Origin: Anaeromyxobacter sp.
Lineage (GTDB): Bacteria > Myxococcota > Myxococcia > Myxococcales > Anaeromyxobacteraceae
Direction: 5' to 3'
Assembly: GCA_016718565.1 (NCBI GenBank)
Contig: JADKCZ010000010.1
Location: forward strand, 1 to 64,000
Length of the DNA stretch: 64,000 nt
The stretch's first letter is position 1. Every line of letters starts with the position of its first letter. Below the pieces are notes generated by a model. The model was not told the DNA's origin, made no database searches, and worked only from the letters and a program-made list of their open reading frames with translations. Below are positions 1 through 8,684 of the stretch, one piece after another. The translations under genes were made by a program, and so were the position numbers.

Positions 1-35
1 GCGAGAACGTCTTCATCGGTGGTCGGGCGGCGTGA
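1..35 (+). CDS. 3' end of an unidentified upstream gene (partial)
   Basis: The third frame is open from the window edge and ends in TGA at 33-35, giving the tail ENVFIGGRAA. The GTG of the next gene at 32 overlaps this stop as GTGA, the same coupling seen throughout the window, so the nuclease pair probably continues an operon that starts left of the window. Too little is visible to name the product. Confidence 0.35.
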   Translation, partial: ENVFIGGRAA

Positions 36-892
36 CGCTCCAGGTCGAGACCGTGACGGCTACAGGCTTCGGGCTGCTCGACGCAGTCCGCGCCACCTTG
101 GCCAGCGCCGAAGACGTCCTCCTCTGCGTAGCCTTCGCCCACGAGCGGGGCGTTCGGCTTCTCGGAAAGGAGCTCGAGGCGGCCAGCCAGCGCGGAGCCC
201 GGAGCCGTCTTCTGGTGACTACCGCTCTTGGCCGCTCCGCAACGACGGCCGGCGCGCTGGCGGTGGCGCGAGGGATGGGCGTCGAGGTCCGCGTCCACAA
301 CCACGCGGGGGGCACCTACCACCCCAAGCTCTACCTCGGCGCGAGGGGCAGGGACGCCCGGGCCGTCATCGGCTCCGCCAACCTGACCGCTGGCCTGGCG
401 TGCAACGTCGAGGTGGGCGTAGCGCTCGCGGGGCTCCGCGACAACCGACCGCTGGCCCGCGCCTGGGAAATCGGGGAGGCGCTCTGGGGGGACGCGCGGA
501 GCGAGCCTTGGGTAGCCAGGGCCGCCGATGCGCCTGGGGAGGAGATAGAGCCCCAGCTCTACGCGGCGCTGGTGCGGGAGCAGCGTCGCGATCCGGTGTT
601 CGTGACCTTGGGGGCCAGTCCACGCCCGAACAAGGTCGTGGCGCTGACGTCCGCCGAAGCACTGATCGAGACAGAGCGGACCGGGCTCAGGCGGACCGGT
701 CCGCAGTCTGTGCCTGCGTGGATGCTCAACCTGGCCTGGGAGTACCTGCGAACGCGAGGCGAACTCTCGAACGCTACACTGCTGAACCAGCTCCGGGTTC
801 ATCGTTCGAGCTCGGTCTGCGCGATGCTTGCCAGGGTTCCCGGGGTCGAGCGGCTGCGCACCATCATGCTGCGATGGAAGGGAGGCGCATGA
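32..892 (+). CDS. PLD-family (HKD) nuclease-like protein
   Basis: A 286-residue protein with one phospholipase D-type HKD motif: H97 and K99 in YHPKLYLG, followed by GSANLT at 114-119. A single HKD motif per chain is typical of the bacterial nuclease branch, in which two chains form the active site. No signal peptide is seen, so it should act in the cytoplasm. The GTG start overlaps the upstream stop and its own TGA overlaps the ATG of the HNH restriction gene (ATGA, 889-892), so both are probably made together. By context it is a second effector or accessory subunit of a restriction module. That role is inferred; the PLD fold assignment is firm. Confidence 0.75.
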   Translation: MTLQVETVTATGFGLLDAVRATLASAEDVLLCVAFAHERGVRLLGKELEAASQRGARSRLLVTTALGRSATTAGALAVARGMGVEVRVHNHAGGTYHPKLYLGARGRDARAVIGSANLTAGLACNVEVGVALAGLRDNRPLARAWEIGEALWGDARSEPWVARAADAPGEEIEPQLYAALVREQRRDPVFVTLGASPRPNKVVALTSAEALIETERTGLRRTGPQSVPAWMLNLAWEYLRTRGELSNATLLNQLRVHRSSSVCAMLARVPGVERLRTIMLRWKGGA

Positions 893-1776
893 TGCCAATC
901 ACCCTGGACGAGATCAGGGCCCGGGTAGCCAACATTCGATCGTGGAAGAAGGGGAGCCAGGTGGCGCCACATAAGCCGCTGCTGCTGCTCTACGCCCTCG
1001 GTCGCCTCCAGACCGGGAAGGAACGACTCGTCGCGTTCGCGGAAGCTTCTGGCCCCCTGAAGGAGATGCTGGAAGAATTCGGTCCTCGCCGCCGCTCCTA
1101 TCACACGGAGTTCCCGTTCTGGCACCTGCGGAGCGACCGTCTACGGGAGCTGACCGCGGACGTCGAGGTCAAGCCGAAACCTGGAGACAGCAGCGTCACG
1201 GCCGCCGCCTTACGCAGCGCCAACGCAAGGGGTGGCCTGCCCCAAGACGTCTTTGGTCTTCTTCAGTCGAACCCACAAGTCGTGTTCGAGCTTGCAATGG
1301 CTCTCCTCGCGACCAACTTCGCAGAGACGCTCCACGGGGACATCCTGGCGGCGGTGGGCCTGGCGGTCTACACGGGATCGGCGCGGCTGCCTCGTGACCC
1401 CAGGTTTCGAGAGGCCGTACTCGATGCCTATGGTCGCGCCTGCGCGGTCTGTGGCTTCGACATCCGCCTGGGGACGGTCTCTCTAGCAGTGGAAGCTGCT
1501 CACATCCGGTGGCACCAGCACGGTGGCCCGAGCTCAGTAGACAACGGCCTATGCCTATGCTCGAGTCACCACAAGATCTTCGATCTGGGTGGGTTCACGC
1601 TTAGCGCGGACTGGGAGATCGAGATCGCTGGGGCCGTGGTCCAGTCGGAGAGCGCCGTAGCGTGGCTCTGGAGCTTCGATGGAAAGCCGCTGCGGCTCCC
1701 GAAGCGGGATGGGCTGCGGCCGGCTGCAGCCTACATCGCGTGGCACCGGAAAGGAGGTCTTCAAGACCGCCATTGA
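889..1776 (+). CDS. Phosphorothioate-sensing SBD-HNH restriction endonuclease
   Basis: A 295-residue type IV-like restriction enzyme. The N-terminal half matches the sulfur-binding domain of ScoMcrA-type enzymes: HKPLLLLYALGRL at 28-40 and YHTEFPFWHL at 71-80, the segment that lines the pocket for the phosphorothioate sulfur. The C-terminal half is an HNH nuclease with CAVC (185-188), AAHIRWHQ (203-210) and the LCLCSSHHKIFD metal site (221-232). Family members bind DNA carrying backbone phosphorothioate, as made by Dnd systems, and cut nearby. ATG at 889 is chosen because it overlaps the upstream stop; a second ATG follows at 892. No dnd genes are in this window, so the expected target is foreign modified DNA. 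Confidence 0.85.
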   Translation: MMPITLDEIRARVANIRSWKKGSQVAPHKPLLLLYALGRLQTGKERLVAFAEASGPLKEMLEEFGPRRRSYHTEFPFWHLRSDRLRELTADVEVKPKPGDSSVTAAALRSANARGGLPQDVFGLLQSNPQVVFELAMALLATNFAETLHGDILAAVGLAVYTGSARLPRDPRFREAVLDAYGRACAVCGFDIRLGTVSLAVEAAHIRWHQHGGPSSVDNGLCLCSSHHKIFDLGGFTLSADWEIEIAGAVVQSESAVAWLWSFDGKPLRLPKRDGLRPAAAYIAWHRKGGLQDRH

Positions 1777-2851
1777 GCGGCCCTCCTTCGAGGTCGACCA
1801 GGTAGACGTGTAAGGCTGAAGCGTTGCCATTCTCTCCGGTTCAAGCGTTGTTGCGGGGTACCAGTGAAGCAAACCTCTTGAGTTCGATCAGAAATCAATC
1901 GATAGCGCGGTTGCAAAGATCCAGGCTGCGGCAGGCTACCACTCGGTAAGCTCGGCGGGTTCCTTCCGGATGAGCCCATGGGGCTCGCGGTGCTCCGGCA
2001 GCATATTGCCGATTTGCGCGAGGGCCTTGCCGTCCTCACCAGCGTCGGCGACGCGCTCCAGCAGCATCAGGAGCGCCAGGTGACGCATACGAAGAAGCGG
2101 TAGATGCCAGTCTGATGGATCGGTGGCTGGTGCGGAGCCTTCGGCGCCTGCATCGAGCCTGGTTTGACGAGGCCGGCCTGGCTTGGCGTCGGGTGCCCGG
2201 CGACTTCCAGTCTGGAATCAGCCGCTTGGATGCCCTTCGGCTTGTAGGAGAGCGCCATTGGCTGCTCCAGGCTGGGCCAGAACCCAGGATTCTCTAGGTT
2301 CCAACCTCTTCTGCTTGCTGGCTCGAAGCGAAGGGAACCTCACCGCCACCTCGCCGAAACCATCGCTGCGAGGATTTCGATCTCCAGCGCCTTGCTCGCA
2401 GTAGCCTCGCTGGAGGTACCCGCCCGTTCAGTCGGCCCAGCACTGCACGAAAGTCTCCAAGAGGAGGTTTCCGCGAGGGCGCCGGCGCCTTGGACCGCGC
2501 CCGCGGGTCTCGCGAGCCGAAAGGGATCCCTACGAGCCGAGAAGTCCCAAAGGTTTCCCGGGCCGGCCACCGAGGTTCCTCCCCGCACCCCACGAGGTCC
2601 TCCCCGACCGACGCGCCCCCCCCCCGGGCTGGTCGCGCTCTGGCCCCACACCATACTGGCATTCTCTGACGGCTACGGTGAACGCACGGGCCCCGTCAGC
2701 CAAAGAACTCGACCAAGAACTAGAACTCGGATGCCGAACTGGAAGAAGAACTCGAACACGACAGCCACCCCGCCGGCATGGTGCCGGCTGGAGGCTCCCT
2801 GGCGTTTCCAGGGCCCGACGCCGCCGCGCCTGAGCGCGGCCGGAGTCGCCA
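1777..2851. other. Non-coding or eroded stretch inside the acquired region
   Basis: About 1.07 kb without a convincing gene. Base composition at 1777-2350 is clearly poorer in GC than the rest of the window. Short open frames exist (for example 1978-2103 on the plus strand, 41 codons) but lack family signatures and credible start context. Five GAACTNG heptamers lie at 2705-2754 and a run of ten C residues at 2616-2625. It may hold gene remnants and the recombination control region of the integrated element. Confidence 0.4.
2705..2754 (+). repeat. Five degenerate GAACTNG direct repeats
   Basis: Heptamers GAACTCG, GAACTAG, GAACTCG, GAACTGG and GAACTCG begin at 2705, 2717, 2723, 2736 and 2748. 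They lie about 100 bp before the excisionase-like gene, where arm-type or accessory protein sites of an integrative element would be expected. The function is a guess from position. Confidence 0.35.
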
Positions 2852-3048
2852 ATGTCATCCGAGTCGCCGTACCTGACGTTCGTCGAGGCCGCTGACTTCC
2901 TCCGCACCACCGAGAAGGCCGTCCGTAGGCTCTGGGAGCGACGCAAGCTCCCGGGGTCCGCCGGCGTGGGCGCCGCCTGCTCGTGAGTCGGGCCGTGCTG
3001 GTAAGGTGGCTGGAGGAGAGCAGCGTGTCGTCGCCCCAGGAGGACTGA
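2852..3048 (+). pseudogene. Excisionase-like helix-turn-helix protein, frameshifted
   Basis: The ATG at 2852 opens a frame reading YLTFVEAADFLRTTEKAVRR, a typical MerR/excisionase-type helix-turn-helix start. After LPG the frame meets a stop, while the next frame carries GRRLLVSRAVLVRWLEE and ends in TGA at 3046-3048, the usual wing and final helix of such 60-70 residue proteins. Adding one G to the run at 2953-2956 restores a single 65-residue protein. It ends four bases before the integrase ATG, as excisionase/integrase pairs often do. This is either real decay or a homopolymer sequencing error. Confidence 0.6.
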
Positions 3049-3052
3049 GGCG

Positions 3053-4475
3053 ATGAGCTACAAGATCAAGGAGCGGGTCGTGAACGTGGTGCACGTGGTC
3101 GACTGCAAGCGCAACAAGGGCTGCGGGCCGGCGTGTATCCGCGAGAAGGACGGCTGGGTCGTCGACTACGAGATCATGTTCCCGAACACGCGCTACCCGG
3201 TGCGGAAGCGGCAGCAGATCCCGACGGGCTGGGCGGACACCGACCGCAAGCGTGAGCAGTGGGCGCGCGAGCGGGAGGCGTTCCTCATCTCGAAGGGTCG
3301 GGACGCCGAGGCGGCCCAGACCGGCGTCACGGTGAAGAAGCTGGCGGTGAAGTTCCTGGCGCAGCGCCGGGGTGAGGGGCTCGACACCGAGAAGGACCAG
3401 CAGCGGCTGGAGGATCACATCCTGCCGGTGGTCGGGGGCGTCCGCGTCTCCGAGTTCCGGCCGAAGCACGCCCACCAGCTGGTGTCGAAGCTGAAGCAGA
3501 CGCCCTCGGTCCGCGGAGGCAACCTGGCCTCGGGGACCATCCGGGCCATCTACTTCCTGCTGAAGCAGCTCTTCCAGTACGCACTGCTGGAGGAGCTGGT
3601 GGTGGGCAACCCGGTGGTGCTCGGGCGCGGCGTGCTGCCGAAGAAGGTCGACAAGGACCCGAGCTGGCGCAAGGGCGCGGTCTTCACCAGGGACGAGGTC
3701 GAGTTGCTCATCTCGAGCGACAAGATCCCGTTCCACCGCCGCGTCATCTACGCCATCGCGTTCCTGACCGGGCTCCGCCCCGGCCAGGTCTTCGAGCTGC
3801 GCTTCGGCGACTACGAGCCGACGTTCCAGCCGCTGGGTCGCCTCTCGTCGTCGCGCTCCTGGAACTCGTGGAAGAAGAAGGTGAAGTCGACCAAGACCGG
3901 AGTCGACCACCTGGTGCCGGTCCACCCGGTGCTGGCGAAGATCCTCGCCGAGTGGAAGCTCCGCGGCTGGCCAGAGCGCCACGGCCGCACGCCCGCTGCC
4001 CGCCGACCTGATCGTCCCGACGATCAACGGCACGCAGCGGGACGTCCGAAGGCCCTCGATGGACTTCCACGAGGACCTGGACGAGCTCGGACTCCGTCGG
4101 CGCCGGCAGTACGACGCCCGGCGGACCTTCATGTCCCTCGCGCTGAACGGCGGGGCCTCGAAGGACCTGGTGAAGCAGATCACCCACCCGCGGCCGTCGG
4201 AGGTCTTCGACGTGTACGTGACGCCGTCGTGGGAGGCGCTCTGCGACGCCGTGGCGTGCGTCCAGGTGGTGGCGAAGGGTGGTGAAGTGCTGTCTTTGCG
4301 GCCGAGTTGCGAAGGGCGAATGGCGCCACGATGGCACTGGAGAAGCAGCGGCACTGAGGCCAAGAAGAAGGCCCGCAACTCTGAGGAGTTACGGGCCTTC
4401 AGGATGGCGGGGTGTAGGGGACTCGAACCCCTGGCCTCGGCCGTGACAGGGCCGCGTTATAACCAACTTAACTAA
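3053..4475 (+). pseudogene. Tyrosine recombinase/integrase, frameshifted
   Basis: The first frame (from ATG 3053) gives an N-terminal region with C18, C24 and C28, a SAM-like core-binding domain, and catalytic-domain box I with R242 in TGLRPGQ, then TKTGVDHLVPVHP with the beta-hairpin lysine. Around 3999-4001 the frame breaks. The next frame continues with DARRTF (second arginine), ITHP (histidine) and FDVY (nucleophilic tyrosine). Removing one C from the CCC at 3999-4001 joins them, so all catalytic residues survive. The second frame runs to a TAA inside tRNA-Asp at 4473-4475, so the true end of the ancestral protein is unclear. Position beside a tRNA fits integration into tRNA-Asp. Confidence 0.8.
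4355..4400 (-). terminator. Intrinsic terminator of the tRNA-Val/Asp operon
   Basis: GAAGGCCCG (4367-4375) pairs with CGGGCCTTC (4392-4400). Inner AACTC/GAGTT pairing and a TGAG loop extend the stem. Read on the minus strand the hairpin follows the tRNA-Asp CCA end and is followed by TTCTTCTT. Confidence 0.75.
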
Positions 4476-4481
4476 CACCCC
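4405..4481 (-). tRNA. tRNA-Asp (GTC)
   Basis: On the minus strand the acceptor arms GGGGTGT and ACACCCC pair fully. The anticodon stem CGGCC/GGCCG encloses loop CTGTCAC with anticodon GTC, and the T arm contains TTCGAGT. Discriminator G and an encoded CCA follow (4405-4408). The integrase frame on the other strand overlaps this gene, and its 3' half is the likely attachment site of the element to the left. Confidence 0.95.
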
Positions 4482-4492
4482 AAACTTTGAAA

Positions 4493-4564
4493 TGGGCGGA
4501 GCAGGTATCGAACCTGCGACCCTCGCCTTGTAAGGGCGACGCTCTACCCCTGAGCTATCCGCCC
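4493..4564 (-). tRNA. tRNA-Val (TAC)
   Basis: On the minus strand GGGCGGA/TCCGCCC form the acceptor stem, TCGCC/GGCGA the anticodon stem around CTTACAA (anticodon TAC), and TTCGATA the T loop. Discriminator A; no CCA is encoded. It lies 11 bases upstream of tRNA-Asp and shares its promoter. Confidence 0.95.
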
Positions 4565-4586
4565 AAGGCGAACGAAAGAGGAGCGG

Positions 4587-4615
4587 TTTCTAGCCTGCCC
4601 TCCTTCCGGTGTCAA
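4587..4615 (-). promoter_or_regulatory. Sigma-70 type promoter of the tRNA-Val/Asp operon
   Basis: On the minus strand TTGACA (4615-4610) is followed after 17 bases by TAGAAA (4592-4587), about 22 bases before the mature tRNA-Val 5' end. Both boxes stand out from the GC-rich background. Confidence 0.8.
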
Positions 4616-4737
4616 CGGGTGACGCGCCGGTTCGCGCAGGGGAGGGTGTGGGTGCAACCGCCCGCGGGTTCACGCCTTCTGCGCAGCCCCAGCCGCACCT
4701 TGTCCCACCTCCGGCCGGGTGATACGAGGGCGCCGGC

Positions 4738-7440
4738 ATGGCGTTCAAGAAGGGTCAGAAGGTCGTCCACCGCGCGCAGCGCGCCTGGGGTGTCGGCGTC
4801 GTCGTCGAGGTCGGCGACGAGGGCCGCCGCCTGGCGGTCCGCTTCGCGGGTCGCGAGGGGGTCACGGTGGTGTCGGGCCGCGATCCGGCCCTCACCGAGG
4901 TCCCGGCCGACACGCCGCTCGAGTCCGGCGCGGGCGGGCCGCTCGACGCCCTGGCCTCGGGCCAGCCGGGCCCGGCCTCGGCCTTCGCCCTGCGCGCCCG
5001 CGTGCTGCGCCTGGAGGCGCTGCGCCGCGCCGACGGCCTGGGCGCGCTCCTCTCCTCCCGCGTGCACGTCCTGCCGCACCAGGTGGGCGCGGCCGGCCGC
5101 ATCCTGGCGGACCGCATGCCGCGCTTCGTCCTGGCCGACGAGGTGGGCCTGGGCAAGACGGTGGAGGCGGGCCTGGTCTTCGCGGGCCTGCGCCAGCTGG
5201 GCCTCGCCGAGCGGGTCCTGGTGGTGGTGCCGGAGCACCTCTCCTTCCAGTGGCTGGCGGAGCTCTTCCACAAGTTCAACGCCCTCTTCACCCTCCTCAC
5301 CCCGGAGCGCGTCGCCGCCCTGGGCGGCGCTGAGACGGCCCTGGCCCGCTCGCCGCTGGCCATCGTGGCCTTCGAGACCCTGCGCGCCGACCCGGAGCTG
5401 GCCGAGGCCGCCGCCGACCTCCCGCTCGACCTGGTCATCGTGGACGAGGCCCACCACCTGGCCGACGACACCCTGCACGCCCTGGTGGGCCCGCTCTGCC
5501 GCGCCTCCTACGGCGCGCTCCTCCTCACCGCCACCCCGGTGCGCCTGGATCCGCGCGAGTACTACCGCCTCCTCTCCCTGGTGGAGCCCATCCCGACCAC
5601 CAGCGAGGAGGGCTTCCTGGCCCGCCTGGACCAGCACGAGGCCTACGCCGACCTGGCCCGCGAGCTCCTGGCGGGCAGCCCGGTGTCGGCGGCCCTGAAG
5701 GTGCTGCGCAAGCTCTCCCCGGACGACCTGGTCTTCGAGGAGGGCTCCATCTCCCGCGAGGCCCTGCTGGCCCACCTGGCGGACCGCTACTCCCTCTCGG
5801 CCCGGCTCATCCGCAACCGCCGCGTCAAGGTGGGCGCCTTCACCTCGCGCGTCCTGAAGCGCCAGGACGTGGCCGAGGGCGCCAAGCTGAAGGCCCTGGC
5901 GGAGCTGTGCGCCCGCCTGGCCACCCAGCGCGAGAAGGTGCTCTGCTTCGGCGGCGACCTGGACGCCCTGCGCGCCCTGCAGGTGGCCATCGGCGAGGCG
6001 GGCCACGAGGCCCTGCTCTACGACGACGCCACCTCCCTCGAGGCCCGCGACCGCCTGGTGGCCCGCTTCCGCGATCCGGAGGGCCCGATGATCCTGCTCT
6101 CCGGCGAGTCCGGCGGCGAGGGGCGCAACTTCCAGTTCGCCTGCCACCTGGTCTGCGCCGACCTGCCCACCTCGCCGCTCACCCTGGAGCAGCGCATCGG
6201 CCGCCTGGACCGCCTGGGCCAGACCCGCCCGGTGGCCATCCACCTGGTGGTCGAGCCGGGCGACGAGTCCTTCCTGGCCGACCTCTACCAGCACGAGATC
6301 GGCATCTTCGACGAGCCGGTGGGCGGGCTCGACGCGGTGCTGGCCTCCCTGCCGGACGACCTGGCGGCCCTGGCCCGCAAGAAGACCGAGAAGGCGCGCC
6401 AGGCCTTCCGCCAGAAGCTCTCGGCCCGCGTGGCCGAGGGGCGCAAGGCGCAGCACGACGGCGACCCGCTGCTCGACATCCGCTCGGCGGCCCTGCCGGA
6501 GCTGGCGACCCTGGTGAAGAACGCCTTCGCCCGCCTGGGCGACGAGCCACCGGAGGGCATCGAGGCCCTGGGCGGCCTGCCCACCGAGGTGGGCATGGAG
6601 GCGCTGCGCGAGGCGCTGGTCACGCTCTCGCGCTGGCTGGAGGAGGAGCTGGAGGAGCTGTGCACCGAGGTGGGCCACCGCGTGGGCATGGAGGTGGACA
6701 CCGACCAGAACGTCCACCCGTTCGAGGTGGCCTTCACCATCGGCGCGGGCCTGCGCATCGAGGCCCTGCCGGGCATGACCATGCCGGAGGAGCCGGAGAC
6801 CTTCCTGGGCTCCTTCTGGCGCGAGACGGCGGTGGCGCACGACGAGCTGAACTGGTTCGCCACCGGCCACCGCCTGGTGGAGGCGCTCATGGGGCTGGTG
6901 CGCGACGGCGACGCTGGCCACGCGGCCGCCCTGCGCCGCACCTGGGCGCCCCGCCGCGGCGGGCTGCACGCCCGCTTCGAGCTGAAGTGGGGCTCGGCCG
7001 CCGACCTGGCCCCGGGCGCCCGGGTGGGCTCGCGCCAGGCCTCGCGCTACCTGGACGGCTCGGCCCTGGCGGCCATGGCCGACCTGGAGGGCGCCCGCCT
7101 GGTGACGGGCGGCGCGCTGCGCCTGGAGGACGAGGCGGAGGCGGCGGAGGACGCCAAGGTGGGCCCGGTGCCGATGCCGGCCCTGGAGGCGGCCCTGGCC
7201 ACCGCGGAGCGCGAGGCGGAGTCGGAGCTGTCCCGCCGCAAGCTGGCGGCCCTGGAGCGGCTCTCGGCCCAGGCCTCGGCGGAGGAGGAGCGGCTCATCG
7301 AGGCGGCCTTCGCCGGCGGCGCGGAGCGGGAGTCCATCGACCACGCCCTGGACCGCCTGCGCCAGCACCGCGACGTGACGGCGGCCTCCATCGAGCGGGT
7401 CACGCTGCAGCTGGACGCGGTGGCGGTGGTGGTGCCGTAG
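4738..7440 (+). CDS. rapA: RapA-like SWI2/SNF2 ATPase
   Basis: A 900-residue protein, close in length to E. coli RapA (968), which recycles stalled RNA polymerase using ATP. The N-terminus (about 1-55) looks like a small SH3/Tudor-type beta domain. The helicase core shows DEVGLGKT (134-141), DEAH (236-239), LLTATP (262-267) and RIGRLDRLGQ (486-495), the last very close to RapA family signatures. The C-terminal 350 residues are acidic and partly coiled. It is monocistronic between the tRNA operon and the M20 gene. SNF2 family membership is certain; the RapA role is an inference from the motif wording and the N-terminal domain. Confidence 0.8.
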   Translation: MAFKKGQKVVHRAQRAWGVGVVVEVGDEGRRLAVRFAGREGVTVVSGRDPALTEVPADTPLESGAGGPLDALASGQPGPASAFALRARVLRLEALRRADGLGALLSSRVHVLPHQVGAAGRILADRMPRFVLADEVGLGKTVEAGLVFAGLRQLGLAERVLVVVPEHLSFQWLAELFHKFNALFTLLTPERVAALGGAETALARSPLAIVAFETLRADPELAEAAADLPLDLVIVDEAHHLADDTLHALVGPLCRASYGALLLTATPVRLDPREYYRLLSLVEPIPTTSEEGFLARLDQHEAYADLARELLAGSPVSAALKVLRKLSPDDLVFEEGSISREALLAHLADRYSLSARLIRNRRVKVGAFTSRVLKRQDVAEGAKLKALAELCARLATQREKVLCFGGDLDALRALQVAIGEAGHEALLYDDATSLEARDRLVARFRDPEGPMILLSGESGGEGRNFQFACHLVCADLPTSPLTLEQRIGRLDRLGQTRPVAIHLVVEPGDESFLADLYQHEIGIFDEPVGGLDAVLASLPDDLAALARKKTEKARQAFRQKLSARVAEGRKAQHDGDPLLDIRSAALPELATLVKNAFARLGDEPPEGIEALGGLPTEVGMEALREALVTLSRWLEEELEELCTEVGHRVGMEVDTDQNVHPFEVAFTIGAGLRIEALPGMTMPEEPETFLGSFWRETAVAHDELNWFATGHRLVEALMGLVRDGDAGHAAALRRTWAPRRGGLHARFELKWGSAADLAPGARVGSRQASRYLDGSALAAMADLEGARLVTGGALRLEDEAEAAEDAKVGPVPMPALEAALATAEREAESELSRRKLAALERLSAQASAEEERLIEAAFAGGAERESIDHALDRLRQHRDVTAASIERVTLQLDAVAVVVP

Positions 7441-7551
7441 CGCTGGGCGTGCCTCGACTCCGCGGCCGAGGTGCGGCCGCTCCACTCGGCACGAACGGCC
7501 CGGGGGGGGTTTCGGATTCCTGCGCCTCCGCCTAGGATCCGCCCATCCCCT

Positions 7552-8667
7552 ATGGACCTCGTCCCCCTGCTGCAGGCGCTCGTCCGCATCGACTCCACCT
7601 CCACCCGCCCGAACGGGCACGTCCTCGACCTCCTCGAGGCGCAGCTCCGCCCGCACGGCTTCGAGCTGCGCCGCTCGCGCTGGACCGACGCCGACGGCGT
7701 GCCGAAGGAGAACCTGATCTGCCGCCGCGGCCCGGAGCACGCGGGCGGCCTGGCCTTCATCGGCCACACCGACTGCGTCCCCTTCGACCCGGAGTGGAAG
7801 GAGGCGCTGGCGGCGCCGCTGCGCGACGGCCTGGTCTTCGGCCGCGGCACGGCCGACACCAAGGGCTTCCTGGCCGCGGCGGTCACCGCCGCGGGCCGCA
7901 CCGCCGCGGGCAAGGTGCCGCTCACCCTGCTCTTCACCGCCGACGAGGAGGTGGGCTGCCTGGGCGCCAAGCAGGCGCTGGCCGAGGGGCGCATCCACCC
8001 GCGCCACGCCATCGTGGGCGAGCCCACCAGCCTGGTGCCGGTGCGCGCCCACAAGGGCTACTGCGCGGTGGAGGTGGAGGTGCGCGGGGTGGAGGGGCAC
8101 AGCGCCTACCCGGAGGTGGGCGCCTCGGCCATCCACGCCACGGGCAAGCTCTTCGGCGAGCTGGAGAAGATCGGCCTGGAGCTGAAGAAGAAGCCGGACC
8201 CGGCCTTCGAGCCGCCCTACACCACCTGGAACGTGGGGGTCATCGAGGGCGGCAAGGCCCGCAACATCATCGCGGGCAGCTGCCGCTTCAGCTACGAGTG
8301 GCGCCCGCTGCCGGGCCAGGACCCGCGCCGCGCCCTGCGCCTGCTGGAGGAGGCCTGCGCCCGCCTGGCCGAGCAGAGCGGCGGCCGCATCACGGTGGAC
8401 ATCGCGCCGCTGCGGGTGGACGCGGCGGCGGTGACCCCGCCGGACGCGGAGATCGTCCGCTTCCTGGAGGGCGAGAGCGGCAACAAGAGCACCACCGTGC
8501 CCTTCGGCACCGAGCTGCCGGAGGTGGCCTCCATGGGCGCGGAGGGGGTGGTCTTCGGCCCGGGCGACATCCGGGTGGCCCACCGCACCGGTGAGCACGT
8601 GGCGGTGGCGGAGCTGGAGAAGGCGGCGGACATCCTGACCCGGGCCATCGAGCGGTTCTGCACCTGA
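7552..8667 (+). CDS. argE: M20 deacylase (acetylornithine deacetylase / DapE type)
   Basis: A 371-residue zinc hydrolase of the M20 family. H72 in GHTD, D102 in GRGTADTKG, the E132-E133 pair and VGEPTS after it are the metal and catalytic signatures; a dimerisation domain follows (VEGHSAYPEVGASA). ATG at 7552 is used because the protein starts directly with the conserved MDLVPLLQALVRIDS; upstream in-frame sequence looks non-coding. Sequence style favours ArgE. However, dapF starts 17 bases downstream and the window also encodes ArgJ, which would make ArgE unnecessary, so succinyl-diaminopimelate desuccinylase is a serious alternative. Confidence 0.75.
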   Translation: MDLVPLLQALVRIDSTSTRPNGHVLDLLEAQLRPHGFELRRSRWTDADGVPKENLICRRGPEHAGGLAFIGHTDCVPFDPEWKEALAAPLRDGLVFGRGTADTKGFLAAAVTAAGRTAAGKVPLTLLFTADEEVGCLGAKQALAEGRIHPRHAIVGEPTSLVPVRAHKGYCAVEVEVRGVEGHSAYPEVGASAIHATGKLFGELEKIGLELKKKPDPAFEPPYTTWNVGVIEGGKARNIIAGSCRFSYEWRPLPGQDPRRALRLLEEACARLAEQSGGRITVDIAPLRVDAAAVTPPDAEIVRFLEGESGNKSTTVPFGTELPEVASMGAEGVVFGPGDIRVAHRTGEHVAVAELEKAADILTRAIERFCT

Positions 8668-8684
8668 CAGGCTAGACTGCGCCC

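Noticed and set aside
1978..2103. Short plus-strand frame (MGLAVLRQHIADLREG...)
   Set aside because: 41 codons with a plausible helix but no ribosome binding site, no recognised family and no partner gene. Possibly a remnant.
2855..4378. Long minus-strand frame opposite the integrase
   Set aside because: It contradicts the recognisable recombinase motifs on the plus strand and has no domain of its own.
4376..4475. Integrase C-terminal extension through tRNA-Asp as real protein
   Set aside because: The last 20-odd codons are the tRNA read on the opposite strand. They are better explained as loss of the original stop at the element boundary.
4612..8598. Very long open frame on the minus strand opposite rapA and the M20 gene
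   Set aside because: Its product is low-complexity Ala/Arg/Gly/His-rich sequence with no motif, while the plus strand has intact family signatures. It is a by-product of high GC.
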